Positions 44,901 to 58,739 of a stretch of DNA of 64,000 bases are shown one piece after another. The first letter of the stretch is position 1. Each line of letters starts with the position of its first letter. The position numbers and the translations under genes are program-made. Under the pieces are notes generated by a model that saw only the letters and a list, made by a program, of their open reading frames with translations, did not search any database and was not told the DNA's origin. Source of the DNA: Monocercomonoides exilis (lineage: Eukaryota; Preaxostyla; Oxymonadida; Polymastigidae); assembly GCA_001643675.2 (NCBI GenBank), contig LSRY02000001.1:1-64000 (forward strand), read 5' to 3'.

Positions 44901-47900
44901 TGAGCTGAGGCTGGCGGCGTGTGGATTCACAGAGCTGCCACTGCCATTGATACAAGGGGCGATCAGAAGAGAGGAGAAGGAGAGGGAGAGAGAGAGGGCG
45001 AATTCAAAAGACAGAGAGAGAAGTGGGAGTTCGCCTTTCTTTGCTTCTGGAGGCAGTCATGGAAACAGTAATAACAGCGATAGCATCAATAGTGTGAATA
45101 TGAATATGAGTGTGAATGGAGGAGGAATAACAGGAGGAGGAGTCGGAGGAGGTGTTTGTGTGAGTGGGCAGGGTATGTCACACAGCTTCGGCAGCTCTCC
45201 ACTTGCTATTCAATCGAACATACGCACAATTAACATGAACACAAACACATTCAACAGCAATAGCAACATCAACAACTCTTCTGCCTTTGGAGGAGCGATG
45301 CATTTTGCTGGCAGCTCCTCTTCAGACACAAACAATCCTGGCTGTTTGATGAACAGCTGTGGAGGAATGCCCAACACTCTCAGCAATCCTCACCCTCCTT
45401 TCCATTGCACCCACTCGCCTTCTCTTCATCACAAAGATCCCGTCCCTCTTTTGCCGTCGAAGGAAGCTGTACCAATTGAAAAGTCACTCACTTCTCTTGT
45501 TCTCTCCTGCAATCGCATCTCTTCCTTGTCTGTTCCTCTTTCTTTCATTCAACACCACTCCATCGCCACAAACTCGTTCTTCTCTCGTTTTGCAAACAGA
45601 ACTGGCTCTTCTGTTGGAGTGCTGACATCTTCTTTACCAGCTTCTTTTGTTCCTTATAGCCCTTCTTCTTCTTCTTCTTCTTCTTTTACTTCTTCTTCTC
45701 CCTTATCCTCTTCTTCCTCTACTTCAGTTGCATCTTCATCATCTTCTTTATTGCCAACTGCTTTCTCTGCAAATGTTGTCAATTCAACATTAAATACATC
45801 TTCTTCTTCTTCTTCTTCTTCACATGATTCACCATCCTTTTACAGCACCATCCCTCAACCATCCCAATCACATCTCTTATTCGATGAATGCAACCCCTTT
45901 GAACGTATATCTCCCCTCGAGTCATTCACAAAGCTCGCCAAATTGGATCTGAGCTGGAACAATCTCACTGAACTGCCTTCTTCTTTCCCCAAAATGACAA
46001 CACTTTCAACACTCAACTTGTCTGGCAACAGAATGCTCTTTGCGCCTCACCCGCTTTTTGGCAGTTTGCAGCCGTTTTCTTCTGCTTATGATGTTTCTTC
46101 CTCTTCTTCTAATTCTAATTCTCTTCCTTCTTCTCACATTCAACATTCATCAATTCCCTCGTCCAATATAAACATCTCTTCTGATCATAGCATTCCTTCT
46201 TTGTCTCCTCCATCTGCAACATCAGTCTCAAATGTCCCAACCCCTCTTTCTATTTCTCCTCCTCTCCCACCTCCCCCTTCTTCTCCTTCTTCCTCTTCCT
46301 CTTCTTCTTCTTCCTTTTCGCAAGCCTCTCAGCCTTCTCTTATCATCCCCCCCTCTCCTCCTCACTCCATCACAAAGATATCTCCTCTTCCTTCCGATTC
46401 CAGTGCTTCTTCATTTGCTGTCCAAAGCCAGCTCCAAAAGAGAATAAAATCTTCAACTTCAGACATCCTCATTCGACCACCCGCCAAACGAAGACATCAT
46501 CCCCTGCAGCTCATTCCGCCTTTTGTGGAGAATTTGTCGTTGGATTTCACTTCTCTTTCGTCTTTCTCTGCTTTCCAGTTGCTCACTTCTTGTCCAGATG
46601 CGAATCGTTCAAGTGCTTTGTCTGCTAGCAATTTATCTTCTTCCTCTCCTTCTTCTTCTTTTTCTCCTTCTCCTTCTTCTCCTTCTTCATCTTCCTTCAA
46701 TCCGCCTTCCTCCTTCTTCAAACAGCACCCTCGTCTCTCCACTTTCACTTGCGCTGGCAACCATCTTCGTGTTATGCCACCTGATTTCTATCAACTTTTG
46801 AAAGGTACTCTTCAAACATCCTTTGCACCTCAGCTGATTAATTCTCAATTGTTTTCTTCTTCTTCTTCTTCTTCTTCTTCTTCCTCGTCATCTTCTTCTT
46901 TCTCTCCTTTATCCATTTCTTCTTCTTCTTCCCCAGCTTCTCCTCTCAAAACAGTTGACTTATCCTTCAACTGCATAGAAGAGATGGATGAGTTGCTGAA
47001 TGTTCCTCTGACTGAGCTGGCGTCAATGAAAATGCTCGATTTGACAGGCAATCCTCTCTGCCACAACACAAAATGGATGGAAAAGATGAGAGAAAGAGTG
47101 GCTCCGAAGCAGAAAGCGGAGAAAGAGAAAGAGAAGGAGAAGGAGAAAGAGAATAATAATAACATCTATTGTAACACAACAACACAAACACAAACAACTC
47201 AAAACATTCAGCCACTTCAGCAACCAAGTCAACAGCATCTGATGAATTCCTCTTCTCATCCTCCTTCTCATCCCTCTTCTCAGCAGCCACAATGCCAGCA
47301 GACCACTCTCTCCTCTCTTCTTCCTCTTTATTCTTCTTTCGAATATCCCTCTCAATTTGTCAATCGCATCCCCTTTCGCAGTCGTGTGCTGAATGTGAGT
47401 GGAAGAATAATACCTAAACAATCAAGTTTAACAGAAACATTAACAGAAACAACAACACAAGAAATATCACAGACAAAGAAACAGACTCAAGTTTCTGGTA
47501 AAACTGATACAGTTCAGTGTGTTTTGAAGGAAAAGCAGAAGATTAATAAGGAAGATGGAAAAGATAAAGAAGAAAAAGAAGGGGGAAATGAAGATGAAAA
47601 TGAAGAGAAAAACAAAGAAATAAATCATAAAGATGATGTTTCGTCTTCAACATCGCAAAATACACAGCAGATGAATTCAAAGTCATCAATTGATGCAAAA
47701 CAGACACAAAATCCAAATAACTTAACTATTTTACCTCTTCCTCTTTCTTCTCCATTTTCTTCTTTTTCTCCTCCTCCTTCTTCATCATCATCCAAACACA
47801 CAATTTTACTTGCTGCTTCTCCCTTTCAGCCAGCTGAAATATCACAAAATGCATCTTTCATTTCTGTGCCGACACCACAATTTCCATCTCCTTCTTCATC

Positions 47901-50900
47901 AACATCAACATCTTTTTCTTCTTCCTCTTCAATTTCTCCTCTCATTCGAAAGTCAGCATTTCTCACAACACAACCACAAAACTCACCAATCAGTCAAGAT
48001 TCACAGCCTAAAACCAACAATTCTTCTTCTTCTTCTTCTTCTTCTTCTTCTTCTTCTTCTTCTTCTTCTTCTTCTTCTTCTTCTTCTTCTTCTTCTTCTT
48101 CTTCTTCTTCTTCTTCTTCTTCTTCTTCTTCTTCTTCTTCTTCTTCTTCTTCTTCTTCTTCTTCTTCTTCTTCTTCTTCTTCTTCTTCTTCTTCTTCTTC
48201 TTCTTCTTCTTCTTCCTTTTCTTTGTCTTCTTCTTTGTCTGCTTTGCCATCATCTCAGTTTGCAGCATCGCCTTCTCTCAACTCTCCTGTTTGCACATCA
48301 TCTTCTGCCTCTCCTCAAACAACCTCATCTCTTTCATCTTCTGACTCTTCTCATTCTTCTTCCTCTTCACCTTCTTCCTCCTCTTCCCTCTCTTCTTCTT
48401 CTCATTCATTTGATTTATCTTCTTCTTCATCTTCCACTTCCTCTTCCTCCTCTTCCTCCTCTTCTCCTTCTCCTTCTTCCTCTTTCATAGACATCTCTTC
48501 CTTCTGTGCATATTCTGAGTCTGTTGGCCCTCGTGCCACACAAGAAGACTCCATCACATTCGTCCCCTTCGTCTTGTGCTCTGCTACTGTCTCAAACATT
48601 CACAGGGGAATGGCAAAATATGATTGTTCTTCTCCATTAAATGATGCTTCTTCTTCCTCCTCTTCCTCCTCCTCCTCCTCCTCCTCTTCTTCTTCTTCTT
48701 CTTCTAATTCATCTTCAAATATTTTGAGTTGTTCTTGTTTGCCTGACAAGAACACTCAACACTCTCAAACATCACAAGATTTCTCTCCTTTCTTCATCAC
48801 TCTCACTTCATTGGCTCCTTCCTCTTCTCCTTCTTCCTCTCCTTCTTCTTCCTCTTTATCATTTTCTTCTTCTTTTACTTCTTTTTCTGTTATCCTTCCT
48901 CTTCCTCCATTCACTCTGACACATCAGCATTTCTCTAATCTCTCATACAACACTCTCTCTTCTGCTCCTTCTCAGTCTAAACAGCCTTCTTCTCAACAAA
49001 ATGCCTCTTCAAAGAAATCTCGCTCTTCTTCTATTTCTTCTTCTCTATCTTCTCCTTCTTCTTCTCCATATTCTCCTTCTCCTTCCACTCCCTTCAACCC
49101 CCGCTGCTCCTCCAACACAACCCATCCTCCTCCTCTTCCTCCCCCTCTCTCTCTTCCTCCTTCTCTTCCTCTCTCTCATTCTCCTTCTCTCAAGTCTTCC
49201 TTCTTCACCAGCTGTGATATCTTCCCTGACTCCACCATCAAATCCATCATAAACACACAAAGACAAATTTATTGGTCTTTTCTGCTTTCTTCTCGCTGTG
49301 CTGACAGCCTTCTTTCTGTCTGCCTCGCCATCATCGCAAAGGAATGTCATCCTCCTCTCCCTGGACTCAGTCAAAAGCCACCTTTTTTGATCGAAGCTGA
49401 AAGAATTAACAGAAATGATACTCAAAACTTGAAAATTTCATCAAAATATGACAATATTAATCAAACAAGCTCTTCTTTTATTCCACCATTTTTCACCATT
49501 CTTCCTCATTTTGCGTGTGCCATTCTGCATTTCTGGTCAGGCAGCTCATTTTCAAAGCCAATTGCTGAAATCGAAGAGTATTGCAATGCTTTGCTATCAT
49601 CATCATGTTCATCATCAACTAATAATACCTCAGATTCTTCTACTCCTTCTTCCTCTTCTTTCCCTTCTTCCTCTTCCACTTCTTCCTCCTCAGACGTCCC
49701 AGCCTCTTCCTCCCCTGTCCATTTCCCTTCCAACACGACTGCATTCTCCTCTGCCTATCCCTTCCTGTCTCATCCTCTTCCTCCTCCGCCTCTTCCTTCC
49801 CTCGGCTTTTATGCTGTTTGCGATGGGCATAACACTCATTTGTGTGCTGAACAGCTCTCTCGTCTGCTTCTTCCTTCGTTCATTCAGTCATTTTATGAGT
49901 GTTTGTACTTCATAATCGAAGACAATGTATCAAAATGGGATGAAATTGTGAACGAACAAGAGAAATCTTCAACTTCTTCTTCTTCTTCTTTTGCAACAGT
50001 TCCTCCTTCTCCTCTCATTCCGAATAACACACAGACAGACAATGACTTCTCCTCTGCTTTAAACACTTCTTGCTCATCCAACAGCCCAATCAACATCATC
50101 CACAACTCACTCTCTCGTTCAAAGACGTTGCTGTCTTCTTCCTATTCGCAGCTGAAAAAGGAAGAATTTCCTGACTTTGATTGGAATCACATTGTTCCTT
50201 CTCCACAAAATGATAATCAATCTTCTTCTTCTTCTTCTTCTTCTTCTTCTTCTTCTTCTTCTTCTTCAACATCTTCTTCATTCCCCCTCTATTCCTCCTC
50301 TGATCCACTCTCTATCTACCCTCTCCTCGGCTGCTTCTCCTTCTCCACCATCATCCGCCCTCTCCAATCGCTCATCCTTCGCCACGCCTTCCGCATTGCC
50401 TCTTCCTCTCTCCGTGCCATCAACCCTGAAGGAGGCTCTGTCTGCTGCTGTGTCTTGCTCACCTCTCGCTTCATCTACAGCGCCCACGTCGGAGACTGCA
50501 GGGCAGTTGTGGTGAAGGAGCGAGTGGACTCATACAGACAGCGACTGGAGAGGAGGCGCATGGCACAGCTGAGAGAGAAAGTGGCTGTGGAGAATGGAGA
50601 GGAGGAAGACAGCGACGATGCTTATGATGAGAGTGGATGCTGTCCGGGTGATGAAATGATGCAGATGAAGATAGCTGATTTGTCATCACATGACTTGTCT
50701 GCATCTCATTCATCATCATCGTCATCTTCTTCTTCTACAACAGCATCATTATCTTCATCCTCTTCCTCAACGGATGTGATGATATCAAAGACTCCATCTC
50801 CAATTCCATCATCATCATCATCATCATCATCCTCTCTCCATGGGAGAGTGAAGACTGCAGAAGACTTGTCGTATTGTCTTCGTTCAGAAAGCGTTCCTTC

Positions 50901-53900
50901 TGCTCTTTCCCCTCCGATTACTCTGTCTGCTTCGTCTATTTCTCCCATCTCTCCTCCTCAGACAACACTGCCTGCCATCACTTTTGTGCCTCGAACGGTC
51001 TCAACTTACTCAGCAAGTGGAAATGGGCAAACATTCAATATGTCTTCTGTGGTGAATTCTTCAAATGCAACAATTTCTTCATCGTCGGCATCATCGTCGT
51101 CATCATCAGCTACAACTGCTTCTCATCCAACAAATGCATCGCTTACAAGTTCTTCTTCAACAAATATGTCAATCCAAACATATTCTCCTTCTTCCTCCTC
51201 CTCTTCTTCTTCTTCCACTCCTCCCCACCACCACATCATCAACTTCCGCCACTCGGTCTCTTCTCTTCCCTTCTGCTCTGTTGGCATCACCGCCGACCAC
51301 AAGCTGTACAATCACAATGAGATTACTCGCATCGTCACTGGGAATGGTGGCTGGATTTCCTCTCAAATGCGTCTGGAAGGCATATTGGCTGTTGCCAGGG
51401 CATTTGGAAACTACAAACTGCCTCGTCCAATCTGCGACCAGCCAGACATCAACGCAGTCGAGTATGATGGGAATGGAACGATACACAGCTTGTATGTGGA
51501 GTTCAACAGACAGATCAAAAGAGAAGGAAGGAAGAGAAGAAGCATCCGAAGAATGCAGATGCTGCTGAGGCCAAGGAAAAGACAGAACCATTGGGAAATG
51601 CTCAAAAGCAAGTCAGAACATGCTCCGTGTTCATCTGCTTCGAGCAAAGCAAATGAGTCATCATCATCATCATCATCATCATCTTCTTCTTCTTCTTCTT
51701 TCTCAACACGTATCAATAGTTCGTCTTCAATGAAGTGTGAAGAGCCATCTCTTTTCATCCCAAAGATTAGTTCACAGCCAAGTGGTTCGTCGTCTTCCTC
51801 TAATTCTGCCATTTCTTCTCCTCCGTTTCGAACAACAAGAGATGCCATCAAAGTCACAGCAGATGTTGCATCAAGCCAGCCAATCCAAAGTAATCAAAGC
51901 ACAGAACAGCCAAATGGAATGCAGCAGTATCAGAATCAGCAGCAATCAACACAATCAACACAATCATCGCCTATTAGTGTGTCTTCAACAGAAGCAAGAT
52001 ACATAGATCGGTATCTCATTATTGCCTGTGACGGGCTGTTTGATGTGGTGGACAATGCAGCGCTGGGTGTGCTTGTGCTTGGGATGGAAGAGAAGGAAAG
52101 AGGGCAGATTGAGAAGGAGGAGAAGGCAGTGAAAGAGGAGATTCTGATGCTGGAGAAGAAGAGGTGGGTAAAGAGAGCGCTTGCATTTCTGAAAGGAGGA
52201 GACAAATGTGACACAGCAAGCAACAAGGCAAAAGCAGAAAGACAAATGTTTTATTCTCAAAATGGAGATATTTCATCGCGTTCTCCGCTGTTTTGGCGGG
52301 CGTTCATTCATCTTCCACAGACACCCTGGTGGCAGCAGCTGCCTGAAATGCATGCTGACAGTGCAATTGTGGAGACTGTTGGATTCAATGCAAATGTGAG
52401 AGAGGCAGCTGCAATCAACAGAAGTCGTGTTTCGTTCAGTACATCGAAAGAGAGGAGCGAAAAGAGAGAATTGAAAGAGCTGCTGAGAAAACAGAGAAAC
52501 GAGTCAGAGGGAAATATGATGGCGAATGCAAATATGTTGTCAAATGCAAGCGCTTTTGCGAATGCCAACTCAGGTGTGAAGCCGAGGAGGGTTCCAAGCG
52601 ACAAGAAAGGAGCGAAAGATGCGATTGACGAGGAGTTTGAGACAATTGACACAGAAAACGAGGAAGACGACGGAAGCTTCGAAGGAGAATCAGTGATGCT
52701 GGTGAACAAGAGCGATGTGATCAGAGGAGATAACATTAAAGTGAAGGCAAATAAGAAGAGGAAAGGAGGAAATAGATTGCATTTCAATGGAAAAGACAGA
52801 AATGCTCAAAAGGAGACGAAAAAAGGAGGGCTGGCGTATAATCTGCGGAGATTTGTAAGCTTTTTGGACTCGACATTTGAACAATACAACATCAGCGACG
52901 AGTTTGATGGGAATGAAATAGATGAAGAATGCGAAAAAGAGAGCAGCGAGTCTTGCAATGGCAGTGGAAATTGCAGTGCTGATGGTGAAGGAGGAGAAGG
53001 TGAAGAAGAAGAAGATGGCTCTGAAGAAGGAGGAGCATCCAGTGACACCTCGTTGTTGTCATCGAGTGAAAGCAGCATTCAACTTTTGGACAAGTTCGAA
53101 ACAGTCGACAAAACATCAATTGATCAGCCTGCTTTTGAACAGAAGGCGAATAACCGCTCAAATCAGACTTCGACTTCATCCTCGCCTTCACAGTCGCATT
53201 CGCATTCGCCTTCTCCAGCTGCTTGCTTGCCAGATACAGGAAATAAAACAGTACTTTCTTCTTCTCCTCCTACTGCTCCTGCTTTGAATGTTTCTGCAAC
53301 TGCTACTTCTGGTGTTGTTCAACAGCCGCCTTCCACACTCCCTTCGATGACACCTTCGCCCAACTTTGCTTCGCATATGCCGCTGCGTCCGTTGCACACA
53401 CGTAATGCTTCATTTCCACTTGTTAAACAGTCACCACCACCCCCTCCTCCACCCCCGCCACCACCTCCTCTTCCTTCTCTTCCACAAAGTACTGTTGATT
53501 CTAACGTGAATAAAAGATTGCCTGCGTCTCCTTTTGAATCAGTTACTTTGCCTTCTTCTTCTTCTTCTTCTTCTACAACTACTTTGACCTCTGTTAGCTC
53601 GTCATTGCCTCAACCGCCTCCATCCCAGCAATCCCCACCTTCCCTCGATATTTCTCCTTCTCCTCCTTCCTCTTTCATTCCAACGCCTCCCAAACAGCAG
53701 GAGCTTCCACTGTGCACAGATAGACAGCTTCTGGCAAAGCCATCCCAAACACAGCCAGCAACGAGAGTCTCTTCATTCAGAGGGAATGTTCCTCATCGTG
53801 CGTATGTCTGCCCATTGAGCTTGTCTGCTTATCCGTCGAGTGCAGCAGCGATCGCAGCGAAGCTGAAGGCAGCAGCAAATGCATTGGACACAGCAGACAA

Positions 53901-53931
53901 CACAACAGTGATTGTGTTGAGGTTGTCTTAA
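41988..53931 (+). CDS. Giant leucine-rich-repeat PP2C-type protein phosphatase (four exons, 3,908 residues)
   Basis: Exons are 41988-42109, 42193-42361, 42423-42535 and 42609-53931; introns are 83, 61 and 73 nt. Joining them restores LRR spacing of 23 residues across each junction. The N-terminal half has LRRs (LTNVEL, LEILDLSYN, LKILDLSFN, LETLNLSHN, LAKLDLSWN, LKTVDLSFN) scattered to about residue 1620 between serine tracts. The PP2C domain is spread over about residues 2100-3905 by long serine insertions. Its motifs are QEDS (about 2112), VCDGH (2539), GDCRAVVV (2762), TADHK (3029), CDGLFDVVD (3274) and DNTTVIV (3899). The metal-binding acids D/E of QED, DGH, CDG and DN are all present, so activity is plausible; DGHG is changed to DGHN. 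It should be a Mg/Mn-dependent Ser/Thr phosphatase of the PHLPP/LRR-cyclase type. The start MGNLEA could be myristoylated, but position 6 is Ala, so this is weak. Confidence 0.9.
48022..48213 (+). repeat. Perfect (TCT)64 tract coding for polyserine
   Basis: Sixty-four consecutive TCT codons (residues about 1940-2003 of the phosphatase) without one synonymous change. The opposite strand is a GAA/AGA purine run able to form triplex DNA. Length is probably unstable and could be misassembled. Confidence 0.97.
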
Positions 53932-55279
53932 TGGAGTTATTCAGTTGATTTACAAGCATTCATTCATGTGCTTATGCTCAAGGAAAATGATTAAAGTTTT
54001 ATTTTTTTGATTGTTTTTTTGATTGTTTTTGATTGTGCCTTGTTTTGATAAGTGATATTGAGTGTTGTTTTGTTGAGTGTTCTAGGAAATACTGATATAT
54101 TTGCTTAAATATGTTTTATAACTTATTAATTTACGAGTTTGAAATCATTTTTTAATTTGTGTTGACTTCTTATTGAATGAAGTTAGTTAACGTCTTTTTT
54201 GATTTTTTCTTTCAAATTTTTGTTTCGTTTTTTTGACTTCGTTTATTGGCAAAGCTTGTTGAATAAATATTGTTTTTGTCTGTATTTTATTAGCCTGGTG
54301 GTGTAAAGCCATCTTTTGTATTTTCCGAAACGTTTAGTTATTTCTGCACTTGAAGTGTTCTTTGAAATGATTTTTATTTTTAAAATTGACAATTCAATTG
54401 CTTTTGGAGATAGTAAATAATTTTGCGTTTGATATCCGCATTAAAAGTTTTGTAGCATTGATTCCTTGATTATTAGAAGACAGTTGCGAATTTCCTATCA
54501 ACCCGTTGTGATGAGCAAAAATTATTTTGAAGATGTTTCAAAAGGCGCAATGCATTAAAGATATTCATTTTTCAAAAATTCCAATTTTTCAACTTTATCA
54601 AACTATTTCTCTCTCTTCATTTTCAAAAGAGTTTCTAAGGAAGCACACTCTTCTTCATTCTTCTTCTTCACAAAAAGCAAATTATTGTTATTAACAACGG
54701 AGTTGAGAATTGATATTTAAATGAGAAGCTTTTTGCAACGATGCATAAATTCTCATAAAAAAACGGATAAATCAAATAATTCTTTTCTTTGAATGTGAAT
54801 GTGATATTTTTTGTTACAAATTGTTTTTGGTATAAATTAGAAAAAAGAATGAAATGCAATCCTATAGATGATGAATCAACATTGAAAAGACGCAATAAAG
54901 AATAAATAATTCACCTTTTGAACAAAGTTTCATGCATTGCACTTCTCGAATAAAGAGCTATCATAAAACAAAATAATAATTTTTTTCTCGGAAAAATTCA
55001 AAAATAAATGATAAAATAAACTTCAAGTTGCAAAATAAATGAGGTTAAAAAGAATTCATTGCAAAAAACAATATTTTTATCTATCAAACATGCACTCATA
55101 AATTAGACACGGAAATTAAAAAGTGAAATAGTAGCAACGAAAAAGAACAAAGACAAAAATGAATTTTTGAAATAGCAAGAATATAATAAAATAGATGGAG
55201 ATGGCTTATTAAATTGACACCGAACATGGCAATTCAATAAGAATATATCATCAATAATCGTCTTTCAAATGTTTACGTT
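53932..55279. other. Convergent intergenic region
   Basis: AT-rich gap between the ends of the phosphatase (plus) and VAMP7 (minus) genes. It must hold both 3' ends. No coding region, RNA gene or repeat recognised. Confidence 0.5.
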
Positions 55280-56154
55280 TTATCTGCAATTCTTAAATGT
55301 GAAGCCACCACATCCAACAAGGATACAAACTATGCCAATCACCTATAAAACAATTGAAAATGTAAAATTTTCAGATTTTGTAAAATCCTTTGTTTCATTA
55401 TTTCTCAAAAAGATTACATACAAGAAGAACCATAATCACAATGAGCCATATCAACATGTTTTTATACCAAGGAGCCTTTTTCATTGTTGGATTATGACGC
55501 TGTGCTGAGCGAAGTGAGTCATCAACAAAAGGCGTTTTTTCAACCTGATCCACAAGAAGTTCACTTTTTTCGTGCCTTTGCAAAAGGCGATCTGAATCAT
55601 GAATTTGTTAAAAGCATATAACTCTTGAAAATAATTGTTCACATTGATACTCACACCTATGTTTTGAGCTACTGGTACTTTTGTTCCTCTAAGATCGTCT
55701 TTAGCCCTTTCAAGTCTTTCAGGAGAAAGTATTGAATAATCTGCCTATAAAAAAATAAAAAAATTTCATTTGTTTATTATATAATAGTCGAACATAAAAA
55801 TTTCGATAAACATACCATCATTTCCTTTAATAGCAACCCAAAATCTTGATATTGATATGAATTTATGTTTTCCAATGTTTGGCCATATCTATCAATAAAC
55901 CTTCGTTGAGCTCTAAGCAAAAACGAGAATGCAACTGTTTGACTAAAGTTATAGTCTGTGAGGCACATAAAACAAAGATATCCACTCACAACATAGTGAA
56001 ATGCATAATTATCGTATGTGTAACTCATCTTTCCTTCTTTATGTGCAACTTTTAAAAGTATTTTCCGTGCTATGGCTGACATGTTTCCAGTTTTCGCCAT
56101 CATCTCAACAAGAACATATGAGCCTTTTGAAACAAGTGCGTAAATTATTGGCAT
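55280..56154 (-). CDS. VAMP7: VAMP7-type longin R-SNARE (four exons)
   Basis: Exons 56154-55816, 55744-55657, 55591-55422 and 55342-55280 join in phase to 219 residues, the usual VAMP7 length. Introns are 71, 65 and 79 nt (GTATG/GTGTG starts). The longin domain covers residues 1-110 (MPIIYALVSKGSYVLVE; YDNYAFHYVVSGYLCFMCL). The R-SNARE motif spans about 123-185, with the zero-layer Arg at 148 (DRLLQRHEKSELLVDQ). The C-terminal membrane anchor (188-210) is split by the last intron and ends in a short tail FTFKNCR. R-SNAREs pair with three Q-SNARE helices to fuse vesicles, and VAMP7 acts at late endosomes, lysosomes and the surface. Start chosen at MPII, because MPIIYA is the conserved longin N-terminus. 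Divergent from the coiled-coil gene at 56631. Confidence 0.92.
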
Positions 56155-56630
56155 TTTTAATCTCAATATTATGGTTGCATCAATTCAAAAGTGTTCACAA
56201 TTGGTTTGTGATGCATGAATGAATATATATGTTTTTGAAATTATGAATTTTTTGATAACGAATTATCAGAAATATTAATACAGCATTTGAAACGTGAGAA
56301 CCGAAAAAAAAATAGTTGATTTGCAATTCTAATTTCTTATTCAGGGTTTCAATTTTTTGGTGATGAGTATTTGTAAGGTATCTTTTTTTATGTTTCATCA
56401 TTCTTTTATTCGAATTTTATGTCAAAAAAATATGTTTGAGACTATTCACAATTTTATTTGTTAATAAAAAAAGTGATTGAAATAATGATTATAATTCAAT
56501 TCTTATTATTTTTATCTCTGAGAGTTTAATATGCATTTTTCTTATTATTTTTTTAAACACATGAAAGGAATATTCTTATTCGATTCAGACAAAATCAGAG
56601 GTTATTTTGTTCCCATATTTAGAGCTGTTA
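56155..56630. promoter_or_regulatory. Divergent region between VAMP7 and CFAP263-like genes
   Basis: 476 bp hold the 5' flanks of both genes. No individual promoter element could be recognised. Confidence 0.35.
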
Positions 56631-58095
56631 ATGGAGACTTCAGCAAAATCAGAGGAGCCATTGACTCTTCGACAAAAATTCGAGCAAATATGTGCTGCAA
56701 ACGAATTATTAATGAACGAAAATGCTGTATGATTATGTTTATTATTTTATAAAGAGAGTTGGATAATATTATTTCTCAATTCATTTTCTTGTTTATTGAT
56801 AAAGTTACTGCAAGACACTTTATCAAGAATTCCACCAGAACAATTAAAGGCAAAGCCAACACAACAAAGGCAAAGATATGGTCGAGGACGTGAAAAAGAG
56901 AAACTTTTAACAATGCAACAAAAGCTTACTCTTGCAAATGCTGAGATTGACCGCCTGCAACATGAAATTGCAGATAGAAAAAAGAAAGTGGAAGGGCTTG
57001 TTGATTCCGCAAAAGCATCAATAGATGTATTCCAGGCACAACGCGCTGATATTCAAAAAGAAAGTTTTGAATTTAGGAAAAATGTTGTGGTTGAAGGAGT
57101 TAATGATGCCACTGGAATAGTTAAAGCTGAAAGAGTCATCAGCTATTTTGATACTATGTTTAAAGAAAAAACTACGTTAATAGGCGCACTGCAATTAAAA
57201 TATCAAGCCATGAAGCAAAAGCAGAAAAGGGCAACACAATTTGAGGCACAAAGTCGCGAAGCAGGTGAGTCTCTCGAAGAAATTGACTATGAACAACTTA
57301 AAATTGAAAACCAGTTGTTTCAGGAGAAAATTACTCAAAGAAACAGAGAATTGTTAACATTCAAATTAACAGCTGTATCTACTCAACAAACTTTAAATAA
57401 AAAAAAGGTATCAGAACAACATATAAATTTGGAGTTATTTAAAAGGATTCTTCTTTATGATCAAAATTAAAATATCTTATTTATTTATTTAGCGTGATCT
57501 GTCACAAGAGTTAAAAGATAAAGAATGGCTGCTGAAGGAGATTGAATCGAAAAAGCAATCTTTGACAAAAATTGACGAAGAATTGCGCCGTGCAATGAAA
57601 GAGCGCGATCATGCTTTGAATCTTAACAAGATTTTGACTGCAAGGCACACGGAAGGTGAGAGGCCGAGAGTTTTGGACTATATTAAGCAAAAAATGTTGG
57701 TGGGAGAAATGGAAAAGGCAGTTCAAACTTGGGAAAGAAAAGTTGAAATTGCTGAAAAGAATGAAATTCAGCGAAGAAGAAAAGAAAGAGAAAGAGAGAG
57801 AGGCAGCTTGTCTGGTTCGACTGTTGGAGTAATGTCTTCATCCAGAATGAGAGGCACAGACACACGAAGAGGTCTAATTACTGGTTCAACGGCTGGCTCC
57901 ATGGCATCTTCGAGATCGTCAACATACAGACAAGGCTACAGTAGTGGGTTTGGTGCTGGGATGGGGAGAGGAGGTGGTGGTGCTGGAGCTACAGCGAGGC
58001 AGTCTTCTCTGTCAATGTCTTCTGCTTCGCATCCCTCTTCCACTTCAGGTCAAAGGAGAGATCAAGAATCGGAAGCATTAAAAAGCACTGGATAA
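56631..58095 (+). CDS. CFAP263: CFAP263/CCDC113-like ciliary coiled-coil protein (three exons)
   Basis: Exons 56631-56726, 56805-57407 and 57493-58095 give 433 residues; introns are 78 and 85 nt, phase 0. Start METSAKSEEPL was chosen because this exon runs in frame to a GTATG donor. Most of the protein is charged coiled coil. Family signatures are IDYEQLKIENQLFQEKI (about residue 190) and RVLDYIKQKMLVGEMEKAVQTWERKVEIAE (about 290-320), both close to what I know of CCDC113/CCDC96 (DUF4201) proteins. These are tied to the basal body, the axoneme and ciliary assembly. The last 100 residues are a low-complexity Ser/Gly/Arg tail (GTDTRRG, GMGRGGGGAG) not typical of the family. A flagellated host is implied. 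Confidence 0.8.
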
Positions 58096-58739
58096 AATAG
58101 AAACAAACTTTCTGGAGAAATGAAACAAATTAATTTGTAAAGTTCATGAATTTATGTTGGACTTTTTTAAAACCACCTCAAGTAATGTAATTTTTTTTTT
58201 CATACGTGATTTCATTTTTGTTTTCATAATATTTTCTCACTTCAATTTTTGATGGAAAAATTGCAAAATATAGAAATAATGAAAATATTTTTTTTTTTTA
58301 ATTAACATAATTGCTAACAATTGAGATGTTCTTCTAACTGGACAATATGCGGGGAAATAAAAATTTAACAACAGTTTTTGTTCGCTTTATAAAAACTTTA
58401 TTTGTTTTTATTTTCAAACACTTTCTCTGTGAATTTGTGTAATTTTAATTAATGGAACATCATTTTTTAACATTTATTCTACATTGAAATGTGTTGTTCC
58501 TTTTGAAAAGTCGCAAATGTTTAATAACCAGGTTAAATAAAAATGTAACTTATATGATTATTTTTTGCACTTAAATTAACAATCTCTCACATTTTGCAAA
58601 TTAGAATACATCAACCTATTTGATATGATAATAAGTGCATAGCGGAGAAATTTGATGGATTAACAGCAAAAAATGATGAAATAAGGAAAATTTTTATATA
58701 ACCAGGATCTTAAAGATTTGCAATTTTTCAAAAAGAATA
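58096..58739. other. AT-rich intergenic region
   Basis: 3' flank of the CFAP263-like gene, leading into transposase relic C. Nothing recognised. Confidence 0.5.

Noticed and set aside
48008-48490. Long poly-Leu (plus) and poly-Lys/Glu (minus) open frames
   Set aside because: They are other-frame readings of the TCT/TCC serine tracts in the phosphatase gene.
54295-54320. Short tRNA-like phrase (GCCTGGTGGTGTAAAGCC)
   Set aside because: No cloverleaf, anticodon stem or T-loop could be drawn around it.
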